From UBA7803 sp049454295 (lineage in GTDB: Bacteria > Pseudomonadota > Gammaproteobacteria > Pseudomonadales > Azotimanducaceae), in assembly GCA_049454295.1 (NCBI GenBank), contig JBMTYG010000022.1:1-33708 (forward strand): DNA of 33,708 nucleotides, in the 5' to 3' direction. Positions 8,684-17,171 of the stretch are shown one piece after another. The first letter of the stretch is position 1; every line of letters starts with the position of its first letter. Under the pieces are notes generated by a model, which had not been told where the DNA came from, made no database searches, and worked only from the letters and a program-made list of their open reading frames with translations. Both the position numbers and the translations under genes were made by a program.

Positions 8684-9738
8684 CGTGCGAGGGTGTGCGC
8701 GGTGCGGCAGAAATGCGCGATGCTCGCAGCGGTCTCCCGGCTGATATCCGGAGTCGTCATCGGAAAGATTTCCGTCCCGTGTAGGGTACCCATGACCTGA
8801 CGACACTGTGCTGGCACGCCCGCGCGCGTCAGGAGGCGATAGAACGCGATGCCTTCGTCACGCAGTGGATCGCACTCGTTGACACTGATCATGACCGGTA
8901 CCAGTCCCCTGACATCGTCTTCGGTGGCGAATCCGGGCCAGGCAAGCGGATCGCGGCGCTCGAACGCCTCGATACCGTAGACGACGCGACCGATGTCATT
9001 CGCGAGATCGAGCAGGATGCCATTGTTCTCGAAGGACGAGGGGCTGTTCGCATCGGGCCAACGGCCGAGGATGTAGGGACATAGGGCATAAAGGCCGCGG
9101 ATCAGCCCCAGATGGCCTTCCTGTTTGAGCTTCAGTCCGGTGGCGAGGGTGAGATTGCCGCCGCCGCTCTCGCCAGCCACGATGACGTGGGCGGGGTCGA
9201 TAGCCAGTTCGGCAGCGCTTGCGATCAGCCACTTCACGCCAGACACGCAGTCGTTAAGCCCGGCCGGGAACGGGGCGATTTCGGGCGCCGAAGACGGCGT
9301 CAGCGCATTGCGGAAATCGACCATAGCGACGGCAATGCCCTGGGCGGCAAGAATCCGCCCCCAGGCCCGGTAGTTGCCGTCGTAGCAGGACAAGGTCTGC
9401 ATGCCGCCACCGTGGATGTAGAAGACACAGGGCAGCACGTCGGCGGAGTCCGGGCGTATGAAACGGACGCGCACGATGTTGCCATCGGGCGACGATGCGA
9501 AGGTGTGCTCGGACACCCGAAGTCCGGTAGACGGTGCTGTAGCCTCGTTGTCGGCCATCTCGAGGAACGCCTTCAGCCCCTCGCGGGTCTTGATCGCCTG
9601 CGGGGTGTTGGCGGCGGCGACCAGCTCATCACGGGTCGCGTTCGGATGGGGCGCTTGCCCGGTGGAGAGTGCCATGCCGCCAAAAAGCGCCTTGATGCGC
9701 GGATCGATGCGCGGATCGTTCGAGATTTTGTTGCTCAA
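8680..9738 (-). CDS. HSL-type alpha/beta hydrolase (esterase)
   Basis: A 352-residue carboxylic-ester hydrolase of the hormone-sensitive-lipase group (alpha/beta hydrolase fold 3). The oxyanion-hole motif HGGG is at residues 109-112, the nucleophile S191 is in AGESGGG, the acid D290 in NECDPLRDEG and the catalytic H320 in LHGTEIF, so the triad is complete. No signal peptide is visible, suggesting a cytoplasmic enzyme. The start is a TTG at 9738 preceded by a run of G; the following DPRIDPRIKALF segment is typical of the N-terminal cap of such esterases, which supports this start over later ones. It lies 36 bases after the peroxiredoxin stop and overlaps the transporter start by four bases. 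Confidence 0.9.
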   Translation of the reverse strand: MSNKISNDPRIDPRIKALFGGMALSTGQAPHPNATRDELVAAANTPQAIKTREGLKAFLEMADNEATAPSTGLRVSEHTFASSPDGNIVRVRFIRPDSADVLPCVFYIHGGGMQTLSCYDGNYRAWGRILAAQGIAVAMVDFRNALTPSSAPEIAPFPAGLNDCVSGVKWLIASAAELAIDPAHVIVAGESGGGNLTLATGLKLKQEGHLGLIRGLYALCPYILGRWPDANSPSSFENNGILLDLANDIGRVVYGIEAFERRDPLAWPGFATEDDVRGLVPVMISVNECDPLRDEGIAFYRLLTRAGVPAQCRQVMGTLHGTEIFPMTTPDISRETAASIAHFCRTAHTLAR

Positions 9739-9774
9739 GGCGCCCCCCCGGTGCCGTGTGTTGTCAGATGCCTG

Positions 9775-10242
9775 TCAGCCCGCGCGTAGTGCTTCGAGCA
9801 CGGCTGCCGGATGAGTCTCTGCCTTGGCAACCCGTGCCCAGTGCTTGCGCACTTTGCCACTGCCGTCAATCCACACCGTCGAGCGGATGGTGCCCACGGT
9901 CTTCTTGCCGTACATCATCTTCTCGCCCCAGGCGCCGTAGGCGGTCATCACCGATTTGTCGGGGTCGCAGAGCAGCGTGAACGGCAGCGCGTATTTCTCG
10001 ACGAAGCGGGCGTGGCTCGCCCGACCGTCCGGCGAAACGCCGAGCACCACGGTGTCGAGGGCTTGGATCTCGGACCAGAGATCGCGAAAGCCGCACGCTT
10101 CCTTGGTGCAACCTGGCGTATCGTCCTTGGGATAAAAGTAGAGGATGACGTTCTTGCCGCGAAAGTCGTTCAGGGACACGGTGTTGCCGTCAGTGTCTTC
10201 CAGGGTAAAGGCGGGCGCAGTGGAACCAGCTTCGAGCGTCAT
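9775..10242 (-). CDS. bcp: Bcp/PrxQ-type thiol peroxiredoxin
   Basis: A 155-residue thioredoxin-fold peroxidase that reduces hydrogen peroxide and organic hydroperoxides using thioredoxin-type electron donors. The peroxidatic cysteine is C45 in PKDDTPGCTKEAC, and the resolving cysteine C50 sits five residues later, the atypical two-cysteine PrxQ arrangement. Length matches the family (150-160). The ATG at 10242 has an AAGGAAA site. It lies between a CoA-transferase gene (66 bases upstream) and an esterase gene (36 bases downstream) on the same strand, so it may be expressed with catabolic genes rather than as a stress-only gene. Its place in that set is unusual but the function is clear. Confidence 0.94.
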   Translation of the reverse strand: MTLEAGSTAPAFTLEDTDGNTVSLNDFRGKNVILYFYPKDDTPGCTKEACGFRDLWSEIQALDTVVLGVSPDGRASHARFVEKYALPFTLLCDPDKSVMTAYGAWGEKMMYGKKTVGTIRSTVWIDGSGKVRKHWARVAKAETHPAAVLEALRAG

Positions 10243-10308
10243 GTTCAGTTTCCTTGGACAGAAGGGTCGATCGTCTCCGTGGCACTGTGAAGTGGACGTG
10301 ACTCCCCG

Positions 10309-11511
10309 TCAGCGCAGCACGCCCCGGCTGAACAGATCTTCGATGTCGCTCGCTGCCAGTCCCGCCTCGGCGAACACCTCGCGCGTGTGTTGACCGGCGT
10401 CCGGTGCCGGCCCCCGCACGCTGACGTCAGCGTCGCGAATATGAAACGGTGTGCCGACAATTTCCATGGCGCCGCCGGTCTCATGAATGATCAGGCTGAA
10501 CGCGCCGGCTTCCCGCAACACGGGGTCGTCCACCACTTCGGGTAGTTCGGCCACGGGCTCCCAGATGAGTCCGGCGCCGTCGAGTACGCTACGCCAATGG
10601 GCGAGATCCCGCGACCGAAACATGGCTTGTAGTTCCGGCACAACCTGCGGCCCGTTCTGCGCCAGCCCGAGCAGGGTCTGGAAACGTTCATCGGTGATCC
10701 ATTCCGGGCGCCCGATCGCGTGGCAGAAAGACGGCCAGTACTGCATGGCCATCGGCATGATCATCACGAGCCAGCGGCCATCGGCGCACTGATAGCTGTT
10801 CCAGATAGGGTTGCCCGGAGCCTGGCGGCTGGTCTTGACGGGTTGCTGTCGGTCATACAGGGCCGCGTTCACGTCGCTGGCCAGCGCCCAGATACCCGTG
10901 CGCTGCAGCGTGACCTCCACATATTGGGGTTCGCCGGTGCGATCGCGCAGCCGCAGGGCGGCAAGGATGGCGGAGAGCAGGTTCAGAGCCGTAGTGCGGT
11001 CACCATAGCCTCCGCGCGCGATGAGCGGGCCGTCGTCGCGGTCGCCAAAGACCGACATGGCGCCGGATCGCGCCCAGAACGCGGTTTGGTCGAATGCCTG
11101 GCGCTCGCTGTCCGGACCCTTCGTGCCGAAGCCAGCCAGCACCGCGTAGATCGCTTTTGGCGCGATCGCGTGAATGTCCACGTCGGTCAAACGGTAGCGC
11201 GCGAGACGCGGCGCGGTCAGATTGGTCAGAAAAATATCGACGTCTTGCGCTAGCCGATGCACCAGCGCCTGACCTTCGGCTTGCTCCAGGTCAACGCAGA
11301 CCCCGCGCTTGCCGCGATTGTCGAACTGGTAGGTGGGATGTATGAAATCGTCGCCCATGAGCCCGGTGTAGAGTCGCCGGTAGGCATCCCCGGCGGGCGG
11401 CTCAACCTTGATCACGGTTGCACCGAGATCGGCGAGCAGGCTCGCACAGCTTGGTACCGCCAGCCAGCTCGCAACTTCCAGAACCCGAATGCCTTCAAGC
11501 GGCGCTGTCAT
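10309..11511 (-). CDS. Class III (CaiB/BaiF family) CoA-transferase
   Basis: A 400-residue CoA-transferase that moves CoA between carboxylic acids. The N-terminal block GIRVLEVASWLAVPSCASLL, then LADLGATVIKVEPP, is the family signature, and the expected catalytic aspartate is D141 in AFDQTAFWARSG, followed by the second signature near GGYGDRTTALNLLSAILAAL. Such enzymes activate carnitine, oxalate, bile acids, benzylsuccinate or mesaconate; the acid here is unknown. The ATG at 11511 has GGGGGAG seven bases upstream; the longer frame to 11550 is rejected. It is the first gene of the probable minus-strand transcript CoA-transferase, peroxiredoxin, esterase, transporter. Confidence 0.93.
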   Translation of the reverse strand: MTAPLEGIRVLEVASWLAVPSCASLLADLGATVIKVEPPAGDAYRRLYTGLMGDDFIHPTYQFDNRGKRGVCVDLEQAEGQALVHRLAQDVDIFLTNLTAPRLARYRLTDVDIHAIAPKAIYAVLAGFGTKGPDSERQAFDQTAFWARSGAMSVFGDRDDGPLIARGGYGDRTTALNLLSAILAALRLRDRTGEPQYVEVTLQRTGIWALASDVNAALYDRQQPVKTSRQAPGNPIWNSYQCADGRWLVMIMPMAMQYWPSFCHAIGRPEWITDERFQTLLGLAQNGPQVVPELQAMFRSRDLAHWRSVLDGAGLIWEPVAELPEVVDDPVLREAGAFSLIIHETGGAMEIVGTPFHIRDADVSVRGPAPDAGQHTREVFAEAGLAASDIEDLFSRGVLR

Positions 11512-11760
11512 GTCGTGACTCCCCCGAGATGAATGCGAATTCAGCACCATTCATGCCGGAAATCCAATCCCCTGCGTTAGCGGTCAAACGGGTCGTTCGG
11601 GCACGACCACCTCACGCTCGCTCAGGTTTGGCAAAGCGCGTATCGTCCGCCCGATGGTTCACGCAGGATCTTGGGAGTCCCGATGATTGACGTGATGACA
11701 GGGCGAGTGAGCCCGTGTGAACGGACCAATCTTGGCATCGAGCAGGCTCTGGGCGCACGA

Positions 11761-13875
11761 ATGCTCATCGCGCTGTACATCGTGCTAGTGCTGATCGCGT
11801 TACCCCTTGAAGCACAGGAGCTGCGCCCGCCGAGCGCGGCCGAACGTCCGCATGAAGTCATTGCGCCCTTTGGAACACGCGACGACCCCTGGTACTGGCT
11901 GCGCGACGACTCCCGTTCCGACCCTGCCATGCTCGACTACCTGGCAGCGGAGAATGCTTGGCGTGAGGCGGTCATGGCGCCGCTGCAGCCGCTCGAAAAC
12001 AAGCTGTTCGATGAGATTGTCGGTCGCCTCAAGCAGGACGACGCGACGGTGCCGCAGCGCCGGCACGGGTACTGGTATTACCAGCGGTTCGAAACGGGCA
12101 AACAGTACCCCATCGTTGCGCGCCGCAAGGGGACGCTGGATGCACCTGAGGAAATCCTCGTGGATGGTAATGTCCGCGCTGAAGGTCATCCGTTCTATCA
12201 GCTTGGCGCGGTGGAAGTGAGCAGCGATGGCAACTGGGCTGCTATCGCGGAAGATACGGTCGGGCGGCGCCAGTACACGGTTACCCTAAGAGATCTGACA
12301 CGTGCGAGCGAGCTGCCTGGCGCGCTGCATAACGTCGAGCCTATGCTCGCGTGGGCAAACGACAATCGCACGCTGGTCTACATCCGCAAGGATCCGCAAA
12401 CGTTGCTCGGCAATCAGGTATACCGTCATTTGCGGGGCACAGATCCTATTCACGACACGCTGGTGTATGAGGAACAAGACGCGAGTTTCTACACGGGTCT
12501 CTACAAGTCGAAATCCGATCGGTTCATCTTCATCGTCGGCCAAAGCACGGTGTCCTCGGAGTATCGCTACGCCGATGCGAACGACGCGACGCTTGAGTTT
12601 CGCGTTGCGGTGCCGCGGGAGCGGGATCATCTCTACGACCTCGCCGATGTGGGTGATCGCTTTGTCCTGCGCACGAATTGGCAGGCACCGAACTATCGTA
12701 TTGTGTCTGCGCCCATCGCCTCGGTTGCTGACCGCGCCTCGTGGCAGGATGTCGTACCGCACCGCGTCGACGCCTTCATCGAAGATGTCGAGGTTTTTGC
12801 CGGGCACATAGCGCTGTCAGAACGCTCCGGCGGGCTCATGAAACTGCGCGTGCGGTCATGGGATGGTCAGCAGGATAGGCTGCTCGACGCCGATGATGCC
12901 GCATACACCATGGGTTTTGGCGAGAACACTGAAGTCGATACGGTGCTCTTGCGTTATGTCTACACCTCGCCCACCACACCGCCCTCTGTCTGGGACTATG
13001 ACATGGTCACAGGCAAACGCACGCTGCTGAAACAGGATCCCGTTCTAGGCGGCTTTGACAGCAAAAACTATGTCACCGAATTTCGTCAAGTGACCGCGCG
13101 CGATGGCGCGCGTGTGCCGGTCACTCTGCTGTATCGGCGCGGGACACCGCTCGATGGCACAGCGCCGCTCTATCAGTACGCCTACGGCGCCTACGGTAAT
13201 TCGACCGACCCGGTGTTTCGTTCAAGCGTGCTCTCCCTTGTCGACCGCGGCTTCGTGTATGCGATCGCCCACGTGCGTGGCGGACAGGAACTCGGGCGCG
13301 ACTGGTATGAGCAGGGGCGGCTAGGCAACAAGAAAAATACCTTCACTGACTTTATCGATGTCACGCGCTTCCTGAAGGCGGAGCGTCTGGTCGACCCCGC
13401 GCGCGCGTTCGGCATGGGGGGCAGCGCCGGCGGACTGCTGATTGGCGCAGTCGCGAACATGGCGCCAACCGATTATCGGGGTCTGATCGCGCATGTGCCG
13501 TTTGTGGATGTGGTGACTACGATGCTCGACGATTCGATTCCCCTCACGGCCAACGAATACGACGAGTGGGGCAACCCCGGCAAGGATCGCGGGGCGTACG
13601 ACTACATGCTGTCCTACTCACCGTATGATCAGGTCGTGGCGCAGGCTTATCCCGCGCTCTTCGTCACCGGCGGACTATGGGACAGTCAGGTCCAGTACTG
13701 GGAGCCGGCCAAATGGGTGGCACGACTGCGGGCCACCAAGACCGACGAACGTCCGCTGCTGATGCGCATGAATATGGATGCCGGCCACGGCGGAAAGTCA
13801 GGACGGTTTGATCGATATCGCGAAATCGCCGAAGAGTATGCCTTTGTGCTGTGGCAGGCGGGGGTCGAGCGCTAG
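11761..13875 (+). CDS. Exported prolyl oligopeptidase-type serine peptidase (S9, oligopeptidase B-like)
   Basis: A 704-residue S9 peptidase: an N-terminal seven-bladed propeller domain (DDPWYWLRDD opening block) and a C-terminal alpha/beta hydrolase domain. Triad: S555 in GMGGSAGGLL, D641 in GGLWDSQV and H676 in DAGHGGKSG. The architecture is that of oligopeptidase B, which cleaves short peptides after basic residues. Unlike cytoplasmic PtrB, it begins with a hydrophobic stretch, MLIALYIVLVLIALPLEA, followed by QE, a probable signal peptide, so it likely acts in the periplasm. The start is uncertain: ATG 11761 gives a clean signal peptide but a poor ribosome site; ATG 11683 has GGGAG upstream and would add 26 residues. 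The next gene, a transporter, starts 52 bases later. Confidence 0.9.
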   Translation: MLIALYIVLVLIALPLEAQELRPPSAAERPHEVIAPFGTRDDPWYWLRDDSRSDPAMLDYLAAENAWREAVMAPLQPLENKLFDEIVGRLKQDDATVPQRRHGYWYYQRFETGKQYPIVARRKGTLDAPEEILVDGNVRAEGHPFYQLGAVEVSSDGNWAAIAEDTVGRRQYTVTLRDLTRASELPGALHNVEPMLAWANDNRTLVYIRKDPQTLLGNQVYRHLRGTDPIHDTLVYEEQDASFYTGLYKSKSDRFIFIVGQSTVSSEYRYADANDATLEFRVAVPRERDHLYDLADVGDRFVLRTNWQAPNYRIVSAPIASVADRASWQDVVPHRVDAFIEDVEVFAGHIALSERSGGLMKLRVRSWDGQQDRLLDADDAAYTMGFGENTEVDTVLLRYVYTSPTTPPSVWDYDMVTGKRTLLKQDPVLGGFDSKNYVTEFRQVTARDGARVPVTLLYRRGTPLDGTAPLYQYAYGAYGNSTDPVFRSSVLSLVDRGFVYAIAHVRGGQELGRDWYEQGRLGNKKNTFTDFIDVTRFLKAERLVDPARAFGMGGSAGGLLIGAVANMAPTDYRGLIAHVPFVDVVTTMLDDSIPLTANEYDEWGNPGKDRGAYDYMLSYSPYDQVVAQAYPALFVTGGLWDSQVQYWEPAKWVARLRATKTDERPLLMRMNMDAGHGGKSGRFDRYREIAEEYAFVLWQAGVER

Positions 13876-13927
13876 CTGATCAGTGCCCGGAGGGTCCGGG
13901 CGGTCCGGGGAAGAGGGGGAGACTGAC

Positions 13928-15328
13928 ATGAGCGAACTGTCGCTCGCGGGCACACGCGCCGCGAGTCCGCTGGGCTATCTGAGCTGGACCTTTGGTCAGG
14001 GCGCGCGCGATCCGTACTACATTCTGGTCGTGATTTACATCTTCTTCCCGTACTTCAGCAACACCGTGGTCGGTGATCCGGTGCGCGGGCAGGCGCTGCT
14101 CGGCTACAACAACGCCCTTTCAGGTGTTGTGCTCGCGCTCCTGGCTCCGCTGCTCGGCGCAATTGCCGATCGCAACGGTCGGCGCAAGCCGTGGGTCGCC
14201 GGCAGTGTCATTGGCATGGTCATCGGGGCGGCTCTGCTTTGGTTTGTGTTGCCGGGCGGCGAAGGATTGGGCATCTATCCGACCCTGGTCTTGCTCATCG
14301 GTATTGGAATCCTCTTCACCATTTCTGAGGTCTTTCACAACGCGATGCTCCCGAGCATTGCGCCAGTGCGAAAGGTCGGCGAGATCTCCGGTATCGCTTT
14401 CGCGCTCGGAAACGTGGGCGGGCTCGCACTCATGCTGTTCGTGCTGATCGCGTTCTCGCTGCCGGGGGAGAGCGATTGGTCATGGGTGCCCGCGGCACCG
14501 CTGTTCGGAATTGATCAATCGCTGCACGAGCACGACCGTATCGTCGGTCCGCTGGCCGCGCTGTGGATGTTGCTCTTTACCCTGCCTTTGCTGGTGTTCA
14601 CGCCCGACGGCGCCGGGGCATCACTTGGGGTGCGAGAGGCGGCGCGACAGGGGCTGCGTGATGTTTTTGCGACGCTGCGTGCGCTTCCGCGTTACAAGAA
14701 TATCGCCATCTATCTTGGCTCGCGTATGTTCTTTATCGACGGCATGGTGGGAGTCATGACGTTCGGCGGCGTCTACGCGTCCGGTACATTTCACTGGGAT
14801 ACGACCACCTTGCTGATCTTTGGGCTGTGTACCAGCGGCTCGGCGATGATCGGCGCCTATATCGGCGGACGCATTGACGACCGGATTGGGTCGAAGAGTT
14901 CGCTGAAGCTCGCCATAGGGCTCAGCTGCCTGATCCTCATCCTGCTGATTTCCTTTGAGCCGGATCGACTGTTCTACGTCATGTCCGTGAACACAGATCC
15001 GGTCTGGTCATTCCCGTATTTCCGCTCCGCGCCAGAGCTTGCCTACTTCATCACCAATCAGTTCTTCGCATTTTTCTTTGTGACCGGGCTGTCGTCGTCG
15101 CGAACCCTGATGGCGCGACTGTCGCCGCCAGAGATGGCGACGCAGTTCTTTGGTCTCTTCGCTCTGTCGGGCACGGTGACCGCGTTCCTCGCACCGCTTG
15201 TCGTGGGCACGTTTACTGATTGGTTCGATAGCCAGCGCGCTGGCATGGCATCGCTCGTCGTGTTGATGGCGATCGGCTACGTCGGGCTCTTGTTCGTAAA
15301 CGAGGAGCAGTCGCGCGTGCTGCATTGA
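13928..15328 (+). CDS. MFS transporter, Atg22/UMF1 type
   Basis: A 466-residue inner-membrane protein with about twelve hydrophobic segments. The opening SWTFGQGARDPYYILVVIYI, then FFPYF, resembles the D-W-A-N-S.Y..vv...ifp.YF start of the UMF1/Atg22-like branch of the major facilitator superfamily, and the helix 2-3 loop is AIADRNGRRKP. Yeast Atg22 exports amino acids from the vacuole; the bacterial substrates are not established. The ATG at 13928 follows GAGGGGGAG; an upstream in-frame start at 13883 lacks a site. It lies 52 bases after the exported peptidase, so a peptide or amino-acid transport role is a reasonable inference. Its end is only 16 bases from the end of the convergent TetR gene. 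Confidence 0.85.
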   Translation: MSELSLAGTRAASPLGYLSWTFGQGARDPYYILVVIYIFFPYFSNTVVGDPVRGQALLGYNNALSGVVLALLAPLLGAIADRNGRRKPWVAGSVIGMVIGAALLWFVLPGGEGLGIYPTLVLLIGIGILFTISEVFHNAMLPSIAPVRKVGEISGIAFALGNVGGLALMLFVLIAFSLPGESDWSWVPAAPLFGIDQSLHEHDRIVGPLAALWMLLFTLPLLVFTPDGAGASLGVREAARQGLRDVFATLRALPRYKNIAIYLGSRMFFIDGMVGVMTFGGVYASGTFHWDTTTLLIFGLCTSGSAMIGAYIGGRIDDRIGSKSSLKLAIGLSCLILILLISFEPDRLFYVMSVNTDPVWSFPYFRSAPELAYFITNQFFAFFFVTGLSSSRTLMARLSPPEMATQFFGLFALSGTVTAFLAPLVVGTFTDWFDSQRAGMASLVVLMAIGYVGLLFVNEEQSRVLH

Positions 15329-15344
15329 TCCCCGCTGAAATCGT

Positions 15345-15845
15345 TCAGTTCTGCAGCAGCGTCACCATGAGGCGACCTTCGATCTCGGCGAGCAGGAGCG
15401 GCGCGCGCGCGCGCTGATTAGCGCGCAGGCGCGCCTCGATCCAGGCGGTCCAGCCATTGAGTATCTCGCGCACGGCAGTCCGGTACGGTTCCTGACCGCG
15501 CATTGCGAGGCCCACGAGCTCGAACCAGAGCCTGAGCGCGCCCTGCTGCTCTGGGCTTTTCGCGGCTGTCAGAATGGCCGTGATGATCGTGTCGGGGGGG
15601 GTCGGACGCGGCGGCAGCAGTTGCTCCAGGTTCGTGCGCATGTGGTCCGCGAGCAGGCGCAGCGCGTCCGTGAGCAGATCGTCTTTGGTGGCGAAGTAAT
15701 ACATGAGCATGCGGTCGCTCAGACCCGCGCTGTCGGCAAGCGCACGAATACCACTGTTCGCGAAGCCTTCGCGCACCAGATGTTCCGCTACGGCTTGGAC
15801 GATCTGCATGCGGCGATGGTCCGGGGTCGTGGATCGAGGGTTCAT
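15345..15845 (-). CDS. TetR/AcrR-family transcriptional regulator
   Basis: A 166-residue repressor-type protein. The N-terminal helix-turn-helix domain spans about residues 12-60: IVQAVAEHLVREG, then GIRALADSAGLSDRMLMYYF and the ATKDDLL helix, the usual TetR pattern. The C-terminal part is a short all-helical ligand-binding domain, smaller than usual (typical length 190-210). The ATG at 15845 is preceded by no clear ribosome site; a GTG 18 bases upstream (15863) is an alternative start. It is divergent from the amidohydrolase/ThDP cluster starting at 16036 and convergent with the UMF1 transporter, so the divergent cluster is its most likely target. No convincing operator palindrome was found in 15846-16035. 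Confidence 0.9.
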   Translation of the reverse strand: MNPRSTTPDHRRMQIVQAVAEHLVREGFANSGIRALADSAGLSDRMLMYYFATKDDLLTDALRLLADHMRTNLEQLLPPRPTPPDTIITAILTAAKSPEQQGALRLWFELVGLAMRGQEPYRTAVREILNGWTAWIEARLRANQRARAPLLLAEIEGRLMVTLLQN

Positions 15846-16035
15846 GATTGGGGCATTGTTCACATTCGCTGGAGCAAGCCAAGTCATCGTGCCGAGATCC
15901 GCGCGAATCGCCAATATCAGCGGGGTCACTGCGGCTATTAGGCTCCGCTAAAAGCTGCTAACGTCCGGGCTAGTGCGCCGGTTTGTGGGGCGTACTGGGG
16001 GCGTGTAGCTGCGGGGGAGCATCGAGGGGGAAGCG

Positions 16036-17154
16036 ATGAATTATCCGATTATTTCTGCGGACTCACATATCACGGAGCACCCGGATACCTATCGCGCGTT
16101 TATCGATCGCGCGTGGGTGGACAAGGCACCGCGTATGGTGGACGGTGGGGCGCGTGGTGATCTCTTCGTTATCGACGGCATGGACTCGCCGATTGCGATG
16201 GGTCTTGTCGCTGCGGCGGGCAAGCCGCCTGAACAGATCACCACGGAGGGTGTCAGGTTCGATGAACTGCATCGAGGCGGCTGGGATCCGGAAGCGCGTC
16301 TTGCCGAGCAGGATCGCGACGGGGTCGCGGCCGAGATCATCTACCCCACCGTCGGCATGTTGCTTTGCAACCACCGCGACTTCGATTACAAGCAGGCCTG
16401 CTTCGAGGCCTACAATCGGTGGATCGCGAACTATTGCGATCGTCATCCGACGCGCCTTTTCGGCTGTGGGCAAACAGCGATGCGGACACCGGAAGATGGG
16501 GTCCGCGATCTGAAGGCGATCAAAGCGCTGGGGCTGCGCGGTGTGATGATGCCCGGTAACCCCGCAGTGGACGACTATGACTCACCGCGCTACAACCCGG
16601 TGTGGGAGGCTGCCATTGAGCTAGGACTGCCGCTGTCTTTTCATATTTTGACCACCCGCAGCGAGGGTCGTACGCGCGGACCGCGGATCAATAGCTTTCT
16701 GTCCATCATTCGAGGCAATCAGGACATTATGGGCACCCTCATTTTCGGCGGCGTCTTCGAACGCTATCCGGATCTGCGCGTGGTGTGCGCGGAAGCCGAC
16801 GCCGGATGGGTACCGCATTACATGTACCGGATGGACCATGCGTACAAGCGTCATCGCAATTGGCTCGCGCCGGGTACAAAGCTCTCTAAATTGCCGAGCG
16901 AGTATTTTGCCGAGCACATTTACACCACATTCCAAGACGACTGGGTTGCTTTCAAAATGGTCAACGACATGAACTGGCAGCGGCTCATGTGGGCGAGTGA
17001 TTTTCCGCACAGCGACTCCACTTGGCCCTGGTCTCAGGAGGTGATTGCGCAGCAGACGGCGCACCTCTCGTCGCAACAGAAGCGAGCGATCCTCTGCAAC
17101 AACGTGGCGAACCTGTACGGGATTGATCTAGCGCCGCTGTCACAGGCGGCCTAA
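16036..17154 (+). CDS. Amidohydrolase family 2 protein
   Basis: A 372-residue TIM-barrel metal-dependent hydrolase or decarboxylase. The beta-1 motif is SADSHITEHPD (D9, H11), the beta-5 histidine is H203 in LSFHILT, the beta-6 acidic residue is E253 in CAEADAGWVPH, and the beta-8 metal-ligand aspartate is D322 in MWASDFPHSDSTWPWS. The D-S-H and AEADAGW forms mark the subgroup common in aromatic, terpenoid and steroid catabolism clusters; the substrate is unknown. The start is well supported by GAGGGGGAAGCG before the ATG. The ThDP-enzyme gene follows after 17 bases, so these two are almost certainly co-transcribed. Confidence 0.88.
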   Translation: MNYPIISADSHITEHPDTYRAFIDRAWVDKAPRMVDGGARGDLFVIDGMDSPIAMGLVAAAGKPPEQITTEGVRFDELHRGGWDPEARLAEQDRDGVAAEIIYPTVGMLLCNHRDFDYKQACFEAYNRWIANYCDRHPTRLFGCGQTAMRTPEDGVRDLKAIKALGLRGVMMPGNPAVDDYDSPRYNPVWEAAIELGLPLSFHILTTRSEGRTRGPRINSFLSIIRGNQDIMGTLIFGGVFERYPDLRVVCAEADAGWVPHYMYRMDHAYKRHRNWLAPGTKLSKLPSEYFAEHIYTTFQDDWVAFKMVNDMNWQRLMWASDFPHSDSTWPWSQEVIAQQTAHLSSQQKRAILCNNVANLYGIDLAPLSQAA

Positions 17155-17171
17155 CGGAAAAGGAAAGGGTC

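Noticed and set aside
15846..16035. A TetR operator palindrome in the divergent region
   Set aside because: The best candidate (TTAG...CTAA near 15940) has only four matching bases per arm, which is expected by chance.
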